From Cellulomonas triticagri (lineage in GTDB: Bacteria > Actinomycetota > Actinomycetes > Actinomycetales > Cellulomonadaceae): a stretch of DNA of 38,160 nucleotides. Where the stretch lies: positions 1-38,160 of the forward strand of contig NZ_RFFI01000026.1 of NCBI RefSeq assembly GCF_003696205.1, in the 5' to 3' direction. Each line of letters begins with the position of its first letter. Positions within the stretch are counted from its first letter, which is position 1. The translations under genes and the position numbers were made by a program. Below are positions 1 through 7,591 of this stretch, piece after piece. The notes beneath the pieces were generated by a model that had not been told where the DNA came from, searched no databases, and saw nothing but the letters and a program-made list of their open reading frames with translations.

Positions 1-522
1 GGCCAGGCGCTCCCCGGCGCGGCGCAGGGCGCGCGCGAGGCGGTGCAGCGTGGCCTCGCCGTGCCGCAGGGCCAGCACGGTGACCAGCGCCGCGATCACG
101 TGCGCCACCCACATGGCCGCGCCGCCGTGACCGGCGTGCGTGGCGGGTCCGGCACCGTCCAGGACGACCGCGGCGGCCCCGTGCTGGTGGCTGGTCACGG
201 GCCCGGCGGCGGGCACTGCGCCCGGCGCCCCGATCGAGAACAGCAGGTGGAAGAACAGCTGGCTGACGCCGACGGACAGCGCGAGGCGCAGCCACGGCAG
301 CCGCACCTGCGCGAGGACCAGGCACACCGCGGTCGCGAGCAGCAGCGGGACCGCCACGCCGAGCAGGTGCGGCGTGGCACCCCCGGCGAGGAGGTGGAAC
401 AGCAGCGCCACGAGGGTCGCGACGCCCGCGGCGGCGACGGCGCGCGCGATCCTGCGGGCGGGATCGAGGTCGACGGCACGCGATGTCGAGGCTGCTACCA
501 CCTCGTGAGCGTCCGCGTGCAT
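1..522 (-). CDS. Membrane protein with His-containing loop (3' end outside window)
   Basis: Read leftward from ATG at 522, the frame stays open for 174 codons to the window edge, so the C-terminus is missing. The product has about four hydrophobic segments (around residues 30-47, 53-70, 78-96 and 135-150). A loop between the third and fourth carries several His residues (TSHQHG, THAGHGG). The upstream TAGGCT box at 535-530 sits 7 nt before the ATG with no Shine-Dalgarno sequence, suggesting a leaderless mRNA. It diverges from a metal ABC importer. His-rich small membrane proteins of this look often sit in actinobacterial metal loci, but I do not recognise a named family, and a metal role is inference only. 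Confidence 0.7.
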   Translation of the reverse strand, partial: MHADAHEVVAASTSRAVDLDPARRIARAVAAAGVATLVALLFHLLAGGATPHLLGVAVPLLLATAVCLVLAQVRLPWLRLALSVGVSQLFFHLLFSIGAPGAVPAAGPVTSHQHGAAAVVLDGAGPATHAGHGGAAMWVAHVIAALVTVLALRHGEATLHRLARALRRAGERLA

Positions 523-529
523 GACCTAG

Positions 530-535
530 AGCCTA
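530..535 (-). promoter_or_regulatory. -10 box, leaderless start of the membrane protein gene
   Basis: TAGGCT on the minus strand fits the actinobacterial TANNNT pattern and ends 7 nt before the ATG at 522, placing the expected transcription start at or next to the start codon. No clear -35 box is visible. Confidence 0.5.
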
Positions 536-624
536 CGGGGCCCGACCGACCTGCCCGGAGCCGGGCCGCGGGATGTGACGACCACGACCCGTACCCGGGC
601 CGCGAGATGTGCCAGGATGGAGTG

Positions 625-642
625 AGTTCGGCATTCCGAACT
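625..642. promoter_or_regulatory. 18-bp palindrome, MntR/DtxR-like operator
   Basis: AGTTCGG-CATT-CCGAACT is a perfect 7-bp inverted repeat with a 4-bp spacer. It ends 29 bp upstream of the GTG of the metal-binding lipoprotein gene. The TTCGGnnnnCCGAA layout resembles sites of DtxR/MntR-family manganese or iron repressors in Actinobacteria. That assignment rests on form and on the downstream Mn/Zn importer. No regulator gene of this family is in the window. Confidence 0.5.
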
Positions 643-671
643 TCTGTTCTCGACCACCCGGAGGTCCCGAC

Positions 672-1604
672 GTGACGACCCGGATCCGCGTGGGCGCCGC
701 AGCCCTCGCGGCGGCCACCGCCCTGCTGCTCGGCGCCTGCGGCACCATCCCCGGCACCGCCGCGGGCGACGACAGGCCGGTGGTGCTCACGACGTTCACC
801 GTGCTCGCGGACATCGCCGGCAACGTGGCAGGCGACCACCTGCGGGTCGAGTCGATCACCAAGGTCGGCGCGGAGATCCACGGCTACGAGCCCACCCCGG
901 GCGACGTCCGCAAGGCCGCCGAGGCGGACCTCGTGCTCGACAACGGGCTCGGCCTGGAGGCGTGGTTCGCGCAGTTCGTCGACCAGGTGGAGGTGCCGCA
1001 CGTCGTCGTCTCCGACGGCGTCGAGCCCATCGACATCGCCGCCGACGCCTACGCCGGCAAGCCGAACCCGCACGCGTGGATGAGCCCGCTGAACGTGCAG
1101 GTCTACGTCGACACCATGGTCGACGCGTTCAGCGACCTCGCCCCCGAGCACGCCGAGGACTTCGCGGCCAACGGCGCCGCCTACGCCGCGGACCTGCAGG
1201 CGGTGCACGACGACCTGCTCGCCGAGCTCGCGGAGGTCCCCGAGCAGCAGCGCGCGCTCGTCACCTGCGAGGGCGCGTTCTCCTACCTCGCCCGGGACGC
1301 CGGGCTCACCGAGCGGTACATCTGGCCGGTCAACGCCGAGCAGCAGGCCACCCCGGGGCAGATCGCGGCGGCCATCGAGTTCGTGCGGGACAACGACGTG
1401 CCCGCGGTGTTCTGCGAGTCGACCGTCTCGGACCGGGCGATGCGCCAGGTGGTCGAGGCCACCGACGCCGAGTTCGGCGGGACCCTCTACGTCGACTCGC
1501 TGTCCGAGCCGGACGGTCCCGTCCCTACGTACCTCGACCTGCTGCGCCACGACGTGGACACGATCGTCGCGGGCCTGACGGGCACCGCCGGGAGGACGTC
1601 GTGA
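672..1604 (+). CDS. Metal ABC transporter substrate-binding lipoprotein (Mn/Zn type)
   Basis: This is a 310-aa cluster A-I solute-binding protein (PsaA/MntA/ZnuA family) that captures Mn2+ or Zn2+ outside the membrane and hands it to the permease. The signal peptide ends in a lipobox LGAC with Cys23 as the lipidated residue. The four expected metal ligands are present: His70 (EIHGYEP), His134 (NPHAWMSP), Glu200 (CEGAF) and Asp275 (YVDS). The long His-rich loop of ZnuA is absent, which favours manganese. I chose GTG 672 because GGAGG lies just upstream and it begins directly with a signal peptide. An upstream ATG at 609 would add 21 residues read through the palindrome. The gene overlaps the ATPase gene by 4 bp. 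Confidence 0.9.
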   Translation: MTTRIRVGAAALAAATALLLGACGTIPGTAAGDDRPVVLTTFTVLADIAGNVAGDHLRVESITKVGAEIHGYEPTPGDVRKAAEADLVLDNGLGLEAWFAQFVDQVEVPHVVVSDGVEPIDIAADAYAGKPNPHAWMSPLNVQVYVDTMVDAFSDLAPEHAEDFAANGAAYAADLQAVHDDLLAELAEVPEQQRALVTCEGAFSYLARDAGLTERYIWPVNAEQQATPGQIAAAIEFVRDNDVPAVFCESTVSDRAMRQVVEATDAEFGGTLYVDSLSEPDGPVPTYLDLLRHDVDTIVAGLTGTAGRTS

Positions 1605-2335
1605 CCGCGATCAGCCTGCGCGACGTCGTCGTGCGGTACGGCGACGTGGTGGCCCTCGACGGCGTCACGCTCGACGTCCGGCCCGGCCGGGTGACAGGGC
1701 TCATCGGCATGAACGGGTCCGGGAAGTCCACCCTGCTGAAGGCCGTCACCGGACTGGTGCGCCCCGACGCTGGCACCGTCGCCGTCGGCGGCGGCACGCC
1801 CGCCGCGGCGCGGCGCCGGCACCTGGTCGGGTACGTGCCGCAGAGCGAGGACGTCGACTGGGCGTTCCCCGTCGGGGTGCGGGACGTCGTGATGATGGGC
1901 CGCTACGGGCACCAGGGGTTCACGCGCCGCGCGAGCCGTGCCGACCACGCCGCCGTGGCCGAGGCCCTGGACCGCGTCGGGCTCGCCGACCTCGCCGACC
2001 GGCAGATCGGGCGGTTGTCCGGCGGGCAGCGCAAGCGGGTGTTCGTCGCGCGGGGCATCGCGCAGGACGCGCGCGTGCTGCTGCTGGACGAGCCGTTCGC
2101 CGGGGTCGACAAGGGCTCCGAGGCGACCATCGTGCGACTGCTGCGCGAGCTCGCCGCCGACGGCCGCACCGTGCTGGTCTCCACGCACGACCTGCACGCG
2201 CTGCCCGACCTCGCCGACGACGCCGTGCTGCTGCTGCGACACGTGCTGTTCCACGGCCCCGTCGCGGGGGCGCTGCGCCCCGAGGTGCTGGCGCGCGCGT
2301 TCGGCCTCGACGTCCTCGGGGAGGGAGCCGCGTGA
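1601..2335 (+). CDS. Metal ABC transporter ATP-binding protein
   Basis: This is a 244-aa cytoplasmic ATPase of the Mn/Zn/Fe chelate importer family. Walker A is GMNGSGKST at residues 36-44, followed by a Q-loop (YVPQSED), the signature LSGGQRKR, Walker B VLLLDEP and the H-loop STHD. GTG 1601 overlaps the stop of the binding-protein gene (GTGA), and the stop overlaps the start of the permease, so all three are translationally coupled. The length is normal for the family. Metal preference cannot be read from this subunit. Confidence 0.92.
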   Translation: MTAISLRDVVVRYGDVVALDGVTLDVRPGRVTGLIGMNGSGKSTLLKAVTGLVRPDAGTVAVGGGTPAAARRRHLVGYVPQSEDVDWAFPVGVRDVVMMGRYGHQGFTRRASRADHAAVAEALDRVGLADLADRQIGRLSGGQRKRVFVARGIAQDARVLLLDEPFAGVDKGSEATIVRLLRELAADGRTVLVSTHDLHALPDLADDAVLLLRHVLFHGPVAGALRPEVLARAFGLDVLGEGAA

Positions 2336-3204
2336 CCGTGCTCGACCTGCTGCTCGAACCGCTGCAGTACGACTTCATGGTGCGGGCCCTGCTCACCACC
2401 GTCGTCGCCGCCGTGGTGTGCGCCGTGCTGTCCTGCTGGCTGGTGCTGATCGGCTGGTCGCTGATGGGCGACGCGGTCTCGCACGCCGTGCTGCCCGGCG
2501 TGGTCCTGGCCTACGTCGTCGGGGCGCCGTTCGCGCTCGGGGCACTGGTGCTAGGGCTGCTGGCCGTGACCCTCATCGGCACGATCCGCAGCACCAGCCG
2601 GGTCAAGGAGGACGCCGCCATCGGCATCGTCTTCACGACGCTGTTCGCACTCGGTCTCGTGCTCATCTCGGTGACGCCGAGCCAGACCGACCTCAACCAC
2701 ATCCTGTTCGGCAACGTGCTCGGGGTCAGCCCGGCCGACCTCGCGCAGATCGCGGTGCTCGCCGCCGTCGCCCTCACGGTGCTGGTGCTGAAGCGGCGGG
2801 ACCTCACGCTGTTCGCGTTCGACCCCACCCACGCGCACGCGATCGGCCTGTCGCCCCGGCAGCTCAGCGCGCTGCTGCTCGGGCTGCTCGCCGTGACCTC
2901 GGTGGTGGCGCTGCAGGTGGTCGGGGTCGTGCTCGTCGTCGCGCTGCTGATCATCCCCGGCGCGACCGCGTACCTGCTCACCGACCGGTTCGGGCGGATG
3001 CTCGTCATCGCCCCGGCGCTGTCCGCCGGGTGCGCGGCCGTCGGGATCTACCTGAGCTACTGGCTGGACGCGGCGTCCGGCGGGCTGGTGGTGCTGACGC
3101 AGGGGGTGGTGTTCGCGCTGGTGTACCTGGGGAGCCCGCGGCACGGGGTGCTGGCGGGGCGACTGCGGCGACGCCGGACCGGCGGGGCCGTGGTCCGGAG
3201 CTGA
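2332..3204 (+). CDS. Metal ABC transporter permease (ABC-3 family)
   Basis: This is a 290-aa integral membrane protein of the ZnuB/MntB/PsaC type, with about eight hydrophobic segments and no soluble domain. The conserved region with GDAVSHAVLPG near residues 44-54 is the cytoplasmic segment characteristic of ABC-3 permeases. The start GTG 2332 overlaps the ATPase stop by 4 bp. It completes a self-contained binding protein-ATPase-permease operon. The next gene starts 25 bp later but has its own promoter and operator, so it is probably a separate unit. Confidence 0.92.
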   Translation: MTVLDLLLEPLQYDFMVRALLTTVVAAVVCAVLSCWLVLIGWSLMGDAVSHAVLPGVVLAYVVGAPFALGALVLGLLAVTLIGTIRSTSRVKEDAAIGIVFTTLFALGLVLISVTPSQTDLNHILFGNVLGVSPADLAQIAVLAAVALTVLVLKRRDLTLFAFDPTHAHAIGLSPRQLSALLLGLLAVTSVVALQVVGVVLVVALLIIPGATAYLLTDRFGRMLVIAPALSAGCAAVGIYLSYWLDAASGGLVVLTQGVVFALVYLGSPRHGVLAGRLRRRRTGGAVVRS

Positions 3205-3217
3205 CCTGCGGGTCACC

Positions 3218-3223
3218 TAGCAT
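3218..3223 (+). promoter_or_regulatory. -10 box, leaderless start of the FecBCD-type operon
   Basis: TAGCAT matches TANNNT and ends 6 nt before the ATG at 3230. No Shine-Dalgarno sequence precedes the ATG, so transcription probably begins at the start codon. No convincing -35 hexamer is visible. Confidence 0.55.
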
Positions 3224-3229
3224 GGGCTC

Positions 3230-4231
3230 ATGCGAACGATTATCATTCCTGGAGTCGCGGTGCTCGCGCTCCTCGCCGGGTGCGCCTCGGGGACCGGCGC
3301 GGCCGACGCGCCCGACGACGCCACCCCGGACGGCGTCACCCTCACCAGCTGCGGCCTGGACCTCACCGTCACCGCGCCCCCGCAGCGTGCCGTGACCCTC
3401 GAGCAGGGCGCCACCGAGCTGCTGCTCGCGCTCGGGCTCGGCGACTCCCTCGCGGGGACCGCCTACCTCACGGACGCCGTCGCCCCCGAGTACGCGGAGG
3501 CGTACGCCGCCGTCCCCGTGCTCGCCGACCAGTACCCCACCGCCGAGCAGCTGCGCGAGACCGCACCGGACTTCGTCTACTCGATGCGCGCGTCGGCGTT
3601 CGCCACCGACGCCGTCGGCGCGCGGAGCGAGCTCGTCGACCTCGGCGTCCCCGCCTACCTGTCCGCCAACGACTGCGAGGACCCGTCCCTGGTCACCGCC
3701 GACGGCTTCGACGGGATCTTCGCCGAGATCACCGACCTCGCCGCCGTGTTCGGCGTCGAGGAGCGCGGCGCGGACCTCGTCGCGGAGCAGCAGGCCGTCC
3801 TCGACGCGGCCACCGCGGCCGCGCCCGACGCGGGCGGCCTCGACGTCGCGTGGATCTACTCGACCATCAACGGCGCCCCGATCGTCGCCGGTGGCGCCGG
3901 GCTGCCCCAGACCCTCACCGACCTCGCCGGGGCCGAGAACGCCTTCGCCGACCTCGACGCCCAGTGGAGCGAGACCAGCTGGGACGAGATCGCCCAGCGG
4001 GACCCCGACGTCCTCGTCCTCGCCGACCTGTCCCGCGGCCTCGCCGGGGACAGCGCGCAGGACAAGATCGACGCCCTGCGCGCCGACAGCGTGACCGCCG
4101 CGCTGTCCGCCGTGCGGGCCGACCGGCTCGTGGCGATCCCCGCGACGGAGATGGACCCGTCCGTGCGCAGCGTCGACGCGCTCACCACGCTGTCCGACGC
4201 ACTCGTGGAGTACGCGGGGGCCGGCGCGTGA
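3230..4231 (+). CDS. Metallophore/B12-type ABC substrate-binding lipoprotein ('F420-0 transporter' family)
   Basis: This 333-aa exported lipoprotein has a lipobox LAGC with Cys18 after a short hydrophobic signal. The body is a type III periplasmic binding fold (FecB/BtuF-like) with the PPQRAVTLEQGATELLLALG opening typical of the actinobacterial family that automated pipelines name 'putative F420-0 ABC transporter substrate-binding protein'. I make this link from memory of the family's sequence. ATG 3230 is the only sensible start: it leads straight into the signal peptide and has a -10 box 6 nt upstream. Codons 2-7 encode the operator. The stop overlaps the methyltransferase start (GTGA). Substrate is unproven, and the operator argues for a metal complex. 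Confidence 0.82.
   Translation: MRTIIIPGVAVLALLAGCASGTGAADAPDDATPDGVTLTSCGLDLTVTAPPQRAVTLEQGATELLLALGLGDSLAGTAYLTDAVAPEYAEAYAAVPVLADQYPTAEQLRETAPDFVYSMRASAFATDAVGARSELVDLGVPAYLSANDCEDPSLVTADGFDGIFAEITDLAAVFGVEERGADLVAEQQAVLDAATAAAPDAGGLDVAWIYSTINGAPIVAGGAGLPQTLTDLAGAENAFADLDAQWSETSWDEIAQRDPDVLVLADLSRGLAGDSAQDKIDALRADSVTAALSAVRADRLVAIPATEMDPSVRSVDALTTLSDALVEYAGAGA
3234..3248. promoter_or_regulatory. Fur/Zur-like 7-1-7 operator over the start codon
   Basis: GAACGAT-T-ATCATTC is an imperfect 15-bp palindrome with one mismatch and 7-1-7 geometry, as used by Fur-family repressors (Zur, Fur). It is strikingly AT-rich for this genome. It lies inside codons 2-7 of the lipoprotein gene, where it forces the unusual Thr-Ile-Ile-Ile run with rare ATT codons. 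With the -10 box at 3218 and a leaderless start, a bound repressor would cover the transcription start. Whether the metal is zinc or iron cannot be told from the sequence. Confidence 0.55.
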
Positions 4232-4989
4232 CCGCCGTCAGCGCGTGGGCCGCCGCCCACCTCGACGCCTGGGACCGCCAGCAGGCCGCGTACATCAACC
4301 GCCGCGAGGACCGGTTCGCGATCATGCTCGACGTCCTCGCCGAGACCGTGCCGGCCGACGCCCTGGTGGTCGACCTCGCCTGCGGCCCCGGCTCGATCTC
4401 GACCCGCGTCCTCGACCGGTTCCCGCGGATGACCTGCGTCGCCGTCGACTACGACCCGCTGCTGCTCGAGCTCGGGCGGCACGCCCTCGCCCGGCACGGC
4501 GGCCGCCTGACGTTCCGCGAGGCCGACCTGTGGGACCCCGCCTGGACCGAGGTCCTCGACGGCCGCCGCCCGCACGCCGTCCTGTCGTCCACCGCGCTGC
4601 ACTGGCTGCCCGCCGACGTCCTCGCCCGCGTCTACCGGGACGCCGCCTCGGTCCTGCGACCGGGCGGCGTCCTGATGAACGCCGACCACCTGCGCCAGCC
4701 CGCCGGGCGGCCGCTGTTCGAGGAGCTCGGGCGGCGCGACGACGCCGCGACCCAGGCCCGCGACCACGCCGCGGGTGCCCTCAGCTGGGATGCGTGGTTC
4801 GCGGAGCTCGTCGCGCACCCGCACTTCGCGCCGCTCGCCCCGGAGCGGGAGCGCCGGTTCGCGCCGCGCCCGCCCAACCCGGACCTCGGACTCGACTTCC
4901 ACGTCTCCGCCCTGCGCGCTGCGCAGTTCGCCGAGGCCGGGCCCGTGTGGCAGCACCTCGATGACTACGTCGTCCTCGCGCAGCGCTGA
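4228..4989 (+). CDS. Class I SAM-dependent methyltransferase within the ABC operon
   Basis: This is a 253-aa protein with a Rossmann methyltransferase domain: motif I VVDLACGPG at residues 47-55, an acidic residue after beta-2 (VAVDYD), and a post-motif segment ALHWLP followed by LRPGG. It resembles the UbiE/trans-aconitate methyltransferase group and lacks membrane or DNA-binding segments. GTG 4228 overlaps the binding-protein stop by 4 bp, and its own end is overlapped by the permease gene by 29 bp, so it is co-translated with the importer. The substrate cannot be inferred from the sequence. The position suggests it acts on the imported ligand or a precursor. Confidence 0.82.
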   Translation: MTAVSAWAAAHLDAWDRQQAAYINRREDRFAIMLDVLAETVPADALVVDLACGPGSISTRVLDRFPRMTCVAVDYDPLLLELGRHALARHGGRLTFREADLWDPAWTEVLDGRRPHAVLSSTALHWLPADVLARVYRDAASVLRPGGVLMNADHLRQPAGRPLFEELGRRDDAATQARDHAAGALSWDAWFAELVAHPHFAPLAPERERRFAPRPPNPDLGLDFHVSALRAAQFAEAGPVWQHLDDYVVLAQR

Positions 4990-6004
4990 CCTGCTGCGAC
5001 CCGTGGGCGCGACGGCCGGGGCGGCGCTGCTGCTCCTGGCCGTCGCGGCCGCGGCCGTCGCCGCCGTCACCGCCGGGGGCGGGGTCGGGTGGGCCGAGAC
5101 CGCCCGGTCCGTCGGCTCCCACCTCGGCCTGCCCGTCGAGCCGCTGCCGCCGCTGCTCGACTCCGTGGTCTGGGACCTGCGGGTGCCGCGCGTGCTGCTC
5201 GCCGCCGTCGCCGGGGCGGGCCTGGCCACCTGCGGCGTCGTCCTGCAGGCCGTCACCCGCAACGCCCTCGCCGAGCCCTACCTGCTCGGCATCTCCTCCG
5301 GGGCGTCCACCGGCGCCGTCCTCGTCCTGGTCACCGGCCTCGGCGCCGGGAGCGTGTCCCTCGCGGGCGGCGCCCTGGTCGGCGGGCTGCTCGCGTTCGG
5401 CCTGGTCCTGCTGCTGCTCGGGCGCCGGGCCGCCAGCACCGGGCGGCTCGTGCTCACCGGAGTCGTCGTCGGGCAGCTGTTCGCCGCCCTCACCTCGCTC
5501 GTCCTGCTCGGCTGGGGCGACGCCGACGCCGCCCGCGGCCTCACCTCCTGGCTCACCGGGTCGCTCGCCGCCGCGCGCTGGCCCGCCGTCGCGCTCTGCG
5601 CCGCCGTCACCGCCGTCGCCCTCGTGGCGCTGCGGCTGATCGCCGCCGACCTCGACGCGTTCGCGTTCGGCGCCCGCACCGCGCACAGCCTCGGCGTCCC
5701 CGTCACGGCCGTCCGCACCACCGCCCTCGTCGCGACCGCGGCCGTCACCGCCGTCGTCGTCTCGTCCGTCGGCGCCATCGGGTTCGTCGGGCTGATCGTC
5801 CCGCACGCCGTCCGCGCCCTCGCGGGACCGCTGCACCGGCGGCTGCTGCCGCTCAGCGCCCTCGGCGGCGCCGTGTTCCTCGTGCTCGCCGACACCGTCG
5901 CACGCACCGCCCTCGCACCCCGGCAGATCCCCGCCGGCGTCGTCACCGCGCTGCTCGGCGTGCCCGCGTTCCTCGTCGTCCTCCACCGCCGGGAGCGCGC
6001 GTGA
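4961..6004 (+). CDS. FecCD-family ABC transporter permease
   Basis: This is a 347-aa permease of the BtuC/FecCD family, with about ten hydrophobic segments. Family landmarks include the early LRVPRVLLAAVAGAGLA stretch, the NALAEPYLLGISSGAS loop, and late GAIGFVGLIVPHAVR with GPLHRRLLPLSALGGA. ATG 4961 overlaps the methyltransferase gene by 29 bp. GTG 5003 is a possible later start just before the first membrane segment. The stop overlaps the ATPase start (GTGA). It forms the membrane channel for the ligand bound by the 3230-4231 lipoprotein. Only one permease gene is present, so it presumably works as a homodimer. Confidence 0.9.
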   Translation: MTTSSSRSADLLRPVGATAGAALLLLAVAAAAVAAVTAGGGVGWAETARSVGSHLGLPVEPLPPLLDSVVWDLRVPRVLLAAVAGAGLATCGVVLQAVTRNALAEPYLLGISSGASTGAVLVLVTGLGAGSVSLAGGALVGGLLAFGLVLLLLGRRAASTGRLVLTGVVVGQLFAALTSLVLLGWGDADAARGLTSWLTGSLAAARWPAVALCAAVTAVALVALRLIAADLDAFAFGARTAHSLGVPVTAVRTTALVATAAVTAVVVSSVGAIGFVGLIVPHAVRALAGPLHRRLLPLSALGGAVFLVLADTVARTALAPRQIPAGVVTALLGVPAFLVVLHRRERA

Positions 6005-6810
6005 CCGTCCACCTCGCCTGCCACGACGTCACCGTCCGCGTGCGCGGCCGGGCCGCACCCGTCCTCGACGGCGTCAGCCTCACCGCCACACCCGGGCAGG
6101 TCACCGGGCTGCTCGGCCCCAACGGCTCCGGCAAGTCCACGCTGCTGCACGTCCTCGCCGGGACCCTCGCCCCGCAGCACGGCCGGGTGCTGCTCGGCGA
6201 CCACCCCCTCGCCGACGTCCCGCGCCGCGAGCGCGCCCGCACCCTCGCCGTCATGGAGCAGAGCAGCGACGCCGACACCGACCTCGCCGTCGCCGACGTC
6301 GTCGCCCTCGGGCGCCTCCCCCACCGCGGCCGCCTCACCCCGCCCGGCCCCGACGACGACGCCGCCTGCGACCGCGCGCTCGCCGCCGTCGGCATGTCCG
6401 GCACCCAGCACCGCCGGTGGCGCACCCTGTCCGGCGGCGAGCGCCAGCGCGTGCACGCCGCGCGGGCCCTCGCCCAGGAACCCGCCGTGCTGCTGCTCGA
6501 CGAACCCACCAACCACCTCGACGTCCAGCACCAGCACGAGCTGCTCGCGCTGCTGCGCGGCACCGGGCTCACCGTCGTCGTCGTGCTGCACGACCTCGCG
6601 CTCGCCGCCCGGTACTGCGACCGGCTCACCGTGCTGCACGAGGGTCGGGTGCACGCGGCCGGGACCACGCGCGACGTGCTCACGCCCGGGACCTTGCGGA
6701 CCGTGTTCGGGGTCGAGGCGGCCGTCACCGGAGGCGAGGACGGTGAGGGGGTGCGGGTCGAGGTGCTGGGGGCGGCGCACCGGCCCACGCCGCCTACAGT
6801 GACGCCGTGA
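6001..6810 (+). CDS. FecE/BtuD-type ABC transporter ATP-binding protein
   Basis: This 269-aa ATPase powers the importer. Walker A is GPNGSGKST (residues 38-46), the Q-loop lies in VMEQSS, the signature is LSGGERQRV, Walker B is VLLLDEPTNHLD, and the H-loop is LHDL, all typical of iron-siderophore/B12-class ATPases. GTG 6001 overlaps the permease stop by 4 bp. The last codons (PTPPTVTP) contain the TACAGT box that may drive the next gene. Confidence 0.92.
   Translation: MTVHLACHDVTVRVRGRAAPVLDGVSLTATPGQVTGLLGPNGSGKSTLLHVLAGTLAPQHGRVLLGDHPLADVPRRERARTLAVMEQSSDADTDLAVADVVALGRLPHRGRLTPPGPDDDAACDRALAAVGMSGTQHRRWRTLSGGERQRVHAARALAQEPAVLLLDEPTNHLDVQHQHELLALLRGTGLTVVVVLHDLALAARYCDRLTVLHEGRVHAAGTTRDVLTPGTLRTVFGVEAAVTGGEDGEGVRVEVLGAAHRPTPPTVTP
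6795..6800 (+). promoter_or_regulatory. -10 box inside the ATPase gene
   Basis: TACAGT ends 6 nt before GTG 6807, the same geometry as other leaderless starts here, so the terminal lipoprotein may also be expressed independently of the ABC operon. Confidence 0.45.
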
Positions 6811-7316
6811 CCGGTCCCGAGACGCCCATCGCCCCGCGCCGCACGCCGTTCGTGGCCGCCGTCGGCCTCGTCGTCGCCACCGCCCTCGGCCTCAGCGGGT
6901 GCGGCGGGAGCGCCACCGCCGACGACCTCGACACCAGCCGGACCGAGGTCGTCGCCGCCGCCCAGGACCTGCTGCCCGGGATCGTCGAGGCGCTCGGCGG
7001 CGAGATCGAGGACGCCTACGGCGAGTTCCGGAGCGGCGGGGACGGCGTCGTGGACCGCCGCCAGTACGACGTCACCGTGATCGTGACCGGGGCGGACGGC
7101 GACATCGACGACCTCGTCGCCGCGCTCGAGGCCGCCGGCGTCAGCGACGTCCGGGCCAGCCCGATGGGTGGTGCCTCCGGCACCCACGACGGGCTCACCG
7201 TCGGCGGGTCCGACCCCGGCGGGCGCGACATGGGCCTCGGCGTCACCGGGCCCTACCTGCACGTCGCCGACGGCGTGCCCCGCGACACCGGACGCGAGCA
7301 GATCGCGCTGGGGTGA
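6807..7316 (+). CDS. Small lipoprotein of unknown function
   Basis: This 169-aa exported protein has a hydrophobic signal ending in the lipobox LSGC (Cys31 region) followed by GGSATADD. The mature part is acidic. A segment around residues 85-115 (YDVTVIVTGADGDIDDLVAALEAAG) has an alternating strand-helix pattern like a small alpha/beta domain. GTG 6807 overlaps the ATPase stop (GTGA). An internal -10 box lies just upstream, so the gene may be both in the operon and separately transcribed. I do not recognise a family. It may be an accessory of the importer, which is inference from position only. Confidence 0.75.
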   Translation: MTGPETPIAPRRTPFVAAVGLVVATALGLSGCGGSATADDLDTSRTEVVAAAQDLLPGIVEALGGEIEDAYGEFRSGGDGVVDRRQYDVTVIVTGADGDIDDLVAALEAAGVSDVRASPMGGASGTHDGLTVGGSDPGGRDMGLGVTGPYLHVADGVPRDTGREQIALG

Positions 7317-7591
7317 GCAGACCTCGGTCGGCGTGGACGGCCGCGCGACGTCGACGTGCTGGTGATGAAACGGGAGTCAGGTAGCGCCGATCGATCCGCG
7401 CCCGCCCATGAGGCATCGAGCATCCGACCCCGCGAGGGCGCGTGCCGGTCTGGCGGTCGACCGACTCGGGGATCACCACCTACCGGCACGTGCGGTGCGG
7501 CACGAGGACGAGCAGGTGTCCGGCGAGGTGCAACTCTGCTCCGAGCGGTTCTCGATCCGGTCGGCCTCACCCACCACTGCCAGGAGCTCCC

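Noticed and set aside
495-1550. Long open frame on the minus strand (351 codons) opposite the metal-binding lipoprotein
   Set aside because: It is low-complexity His/Arg/Val/Gly-rich sequence typical of antisense frames in very GC-rich DNA, and the plus strand encodes a complete, motif-verified protein.
3856-5262. 468-codon minus-strand frame
   Set aside because: It lies opposite three verified genes of the FecBCD operon; composition is that of a shadow frame and it has no domain pattern.
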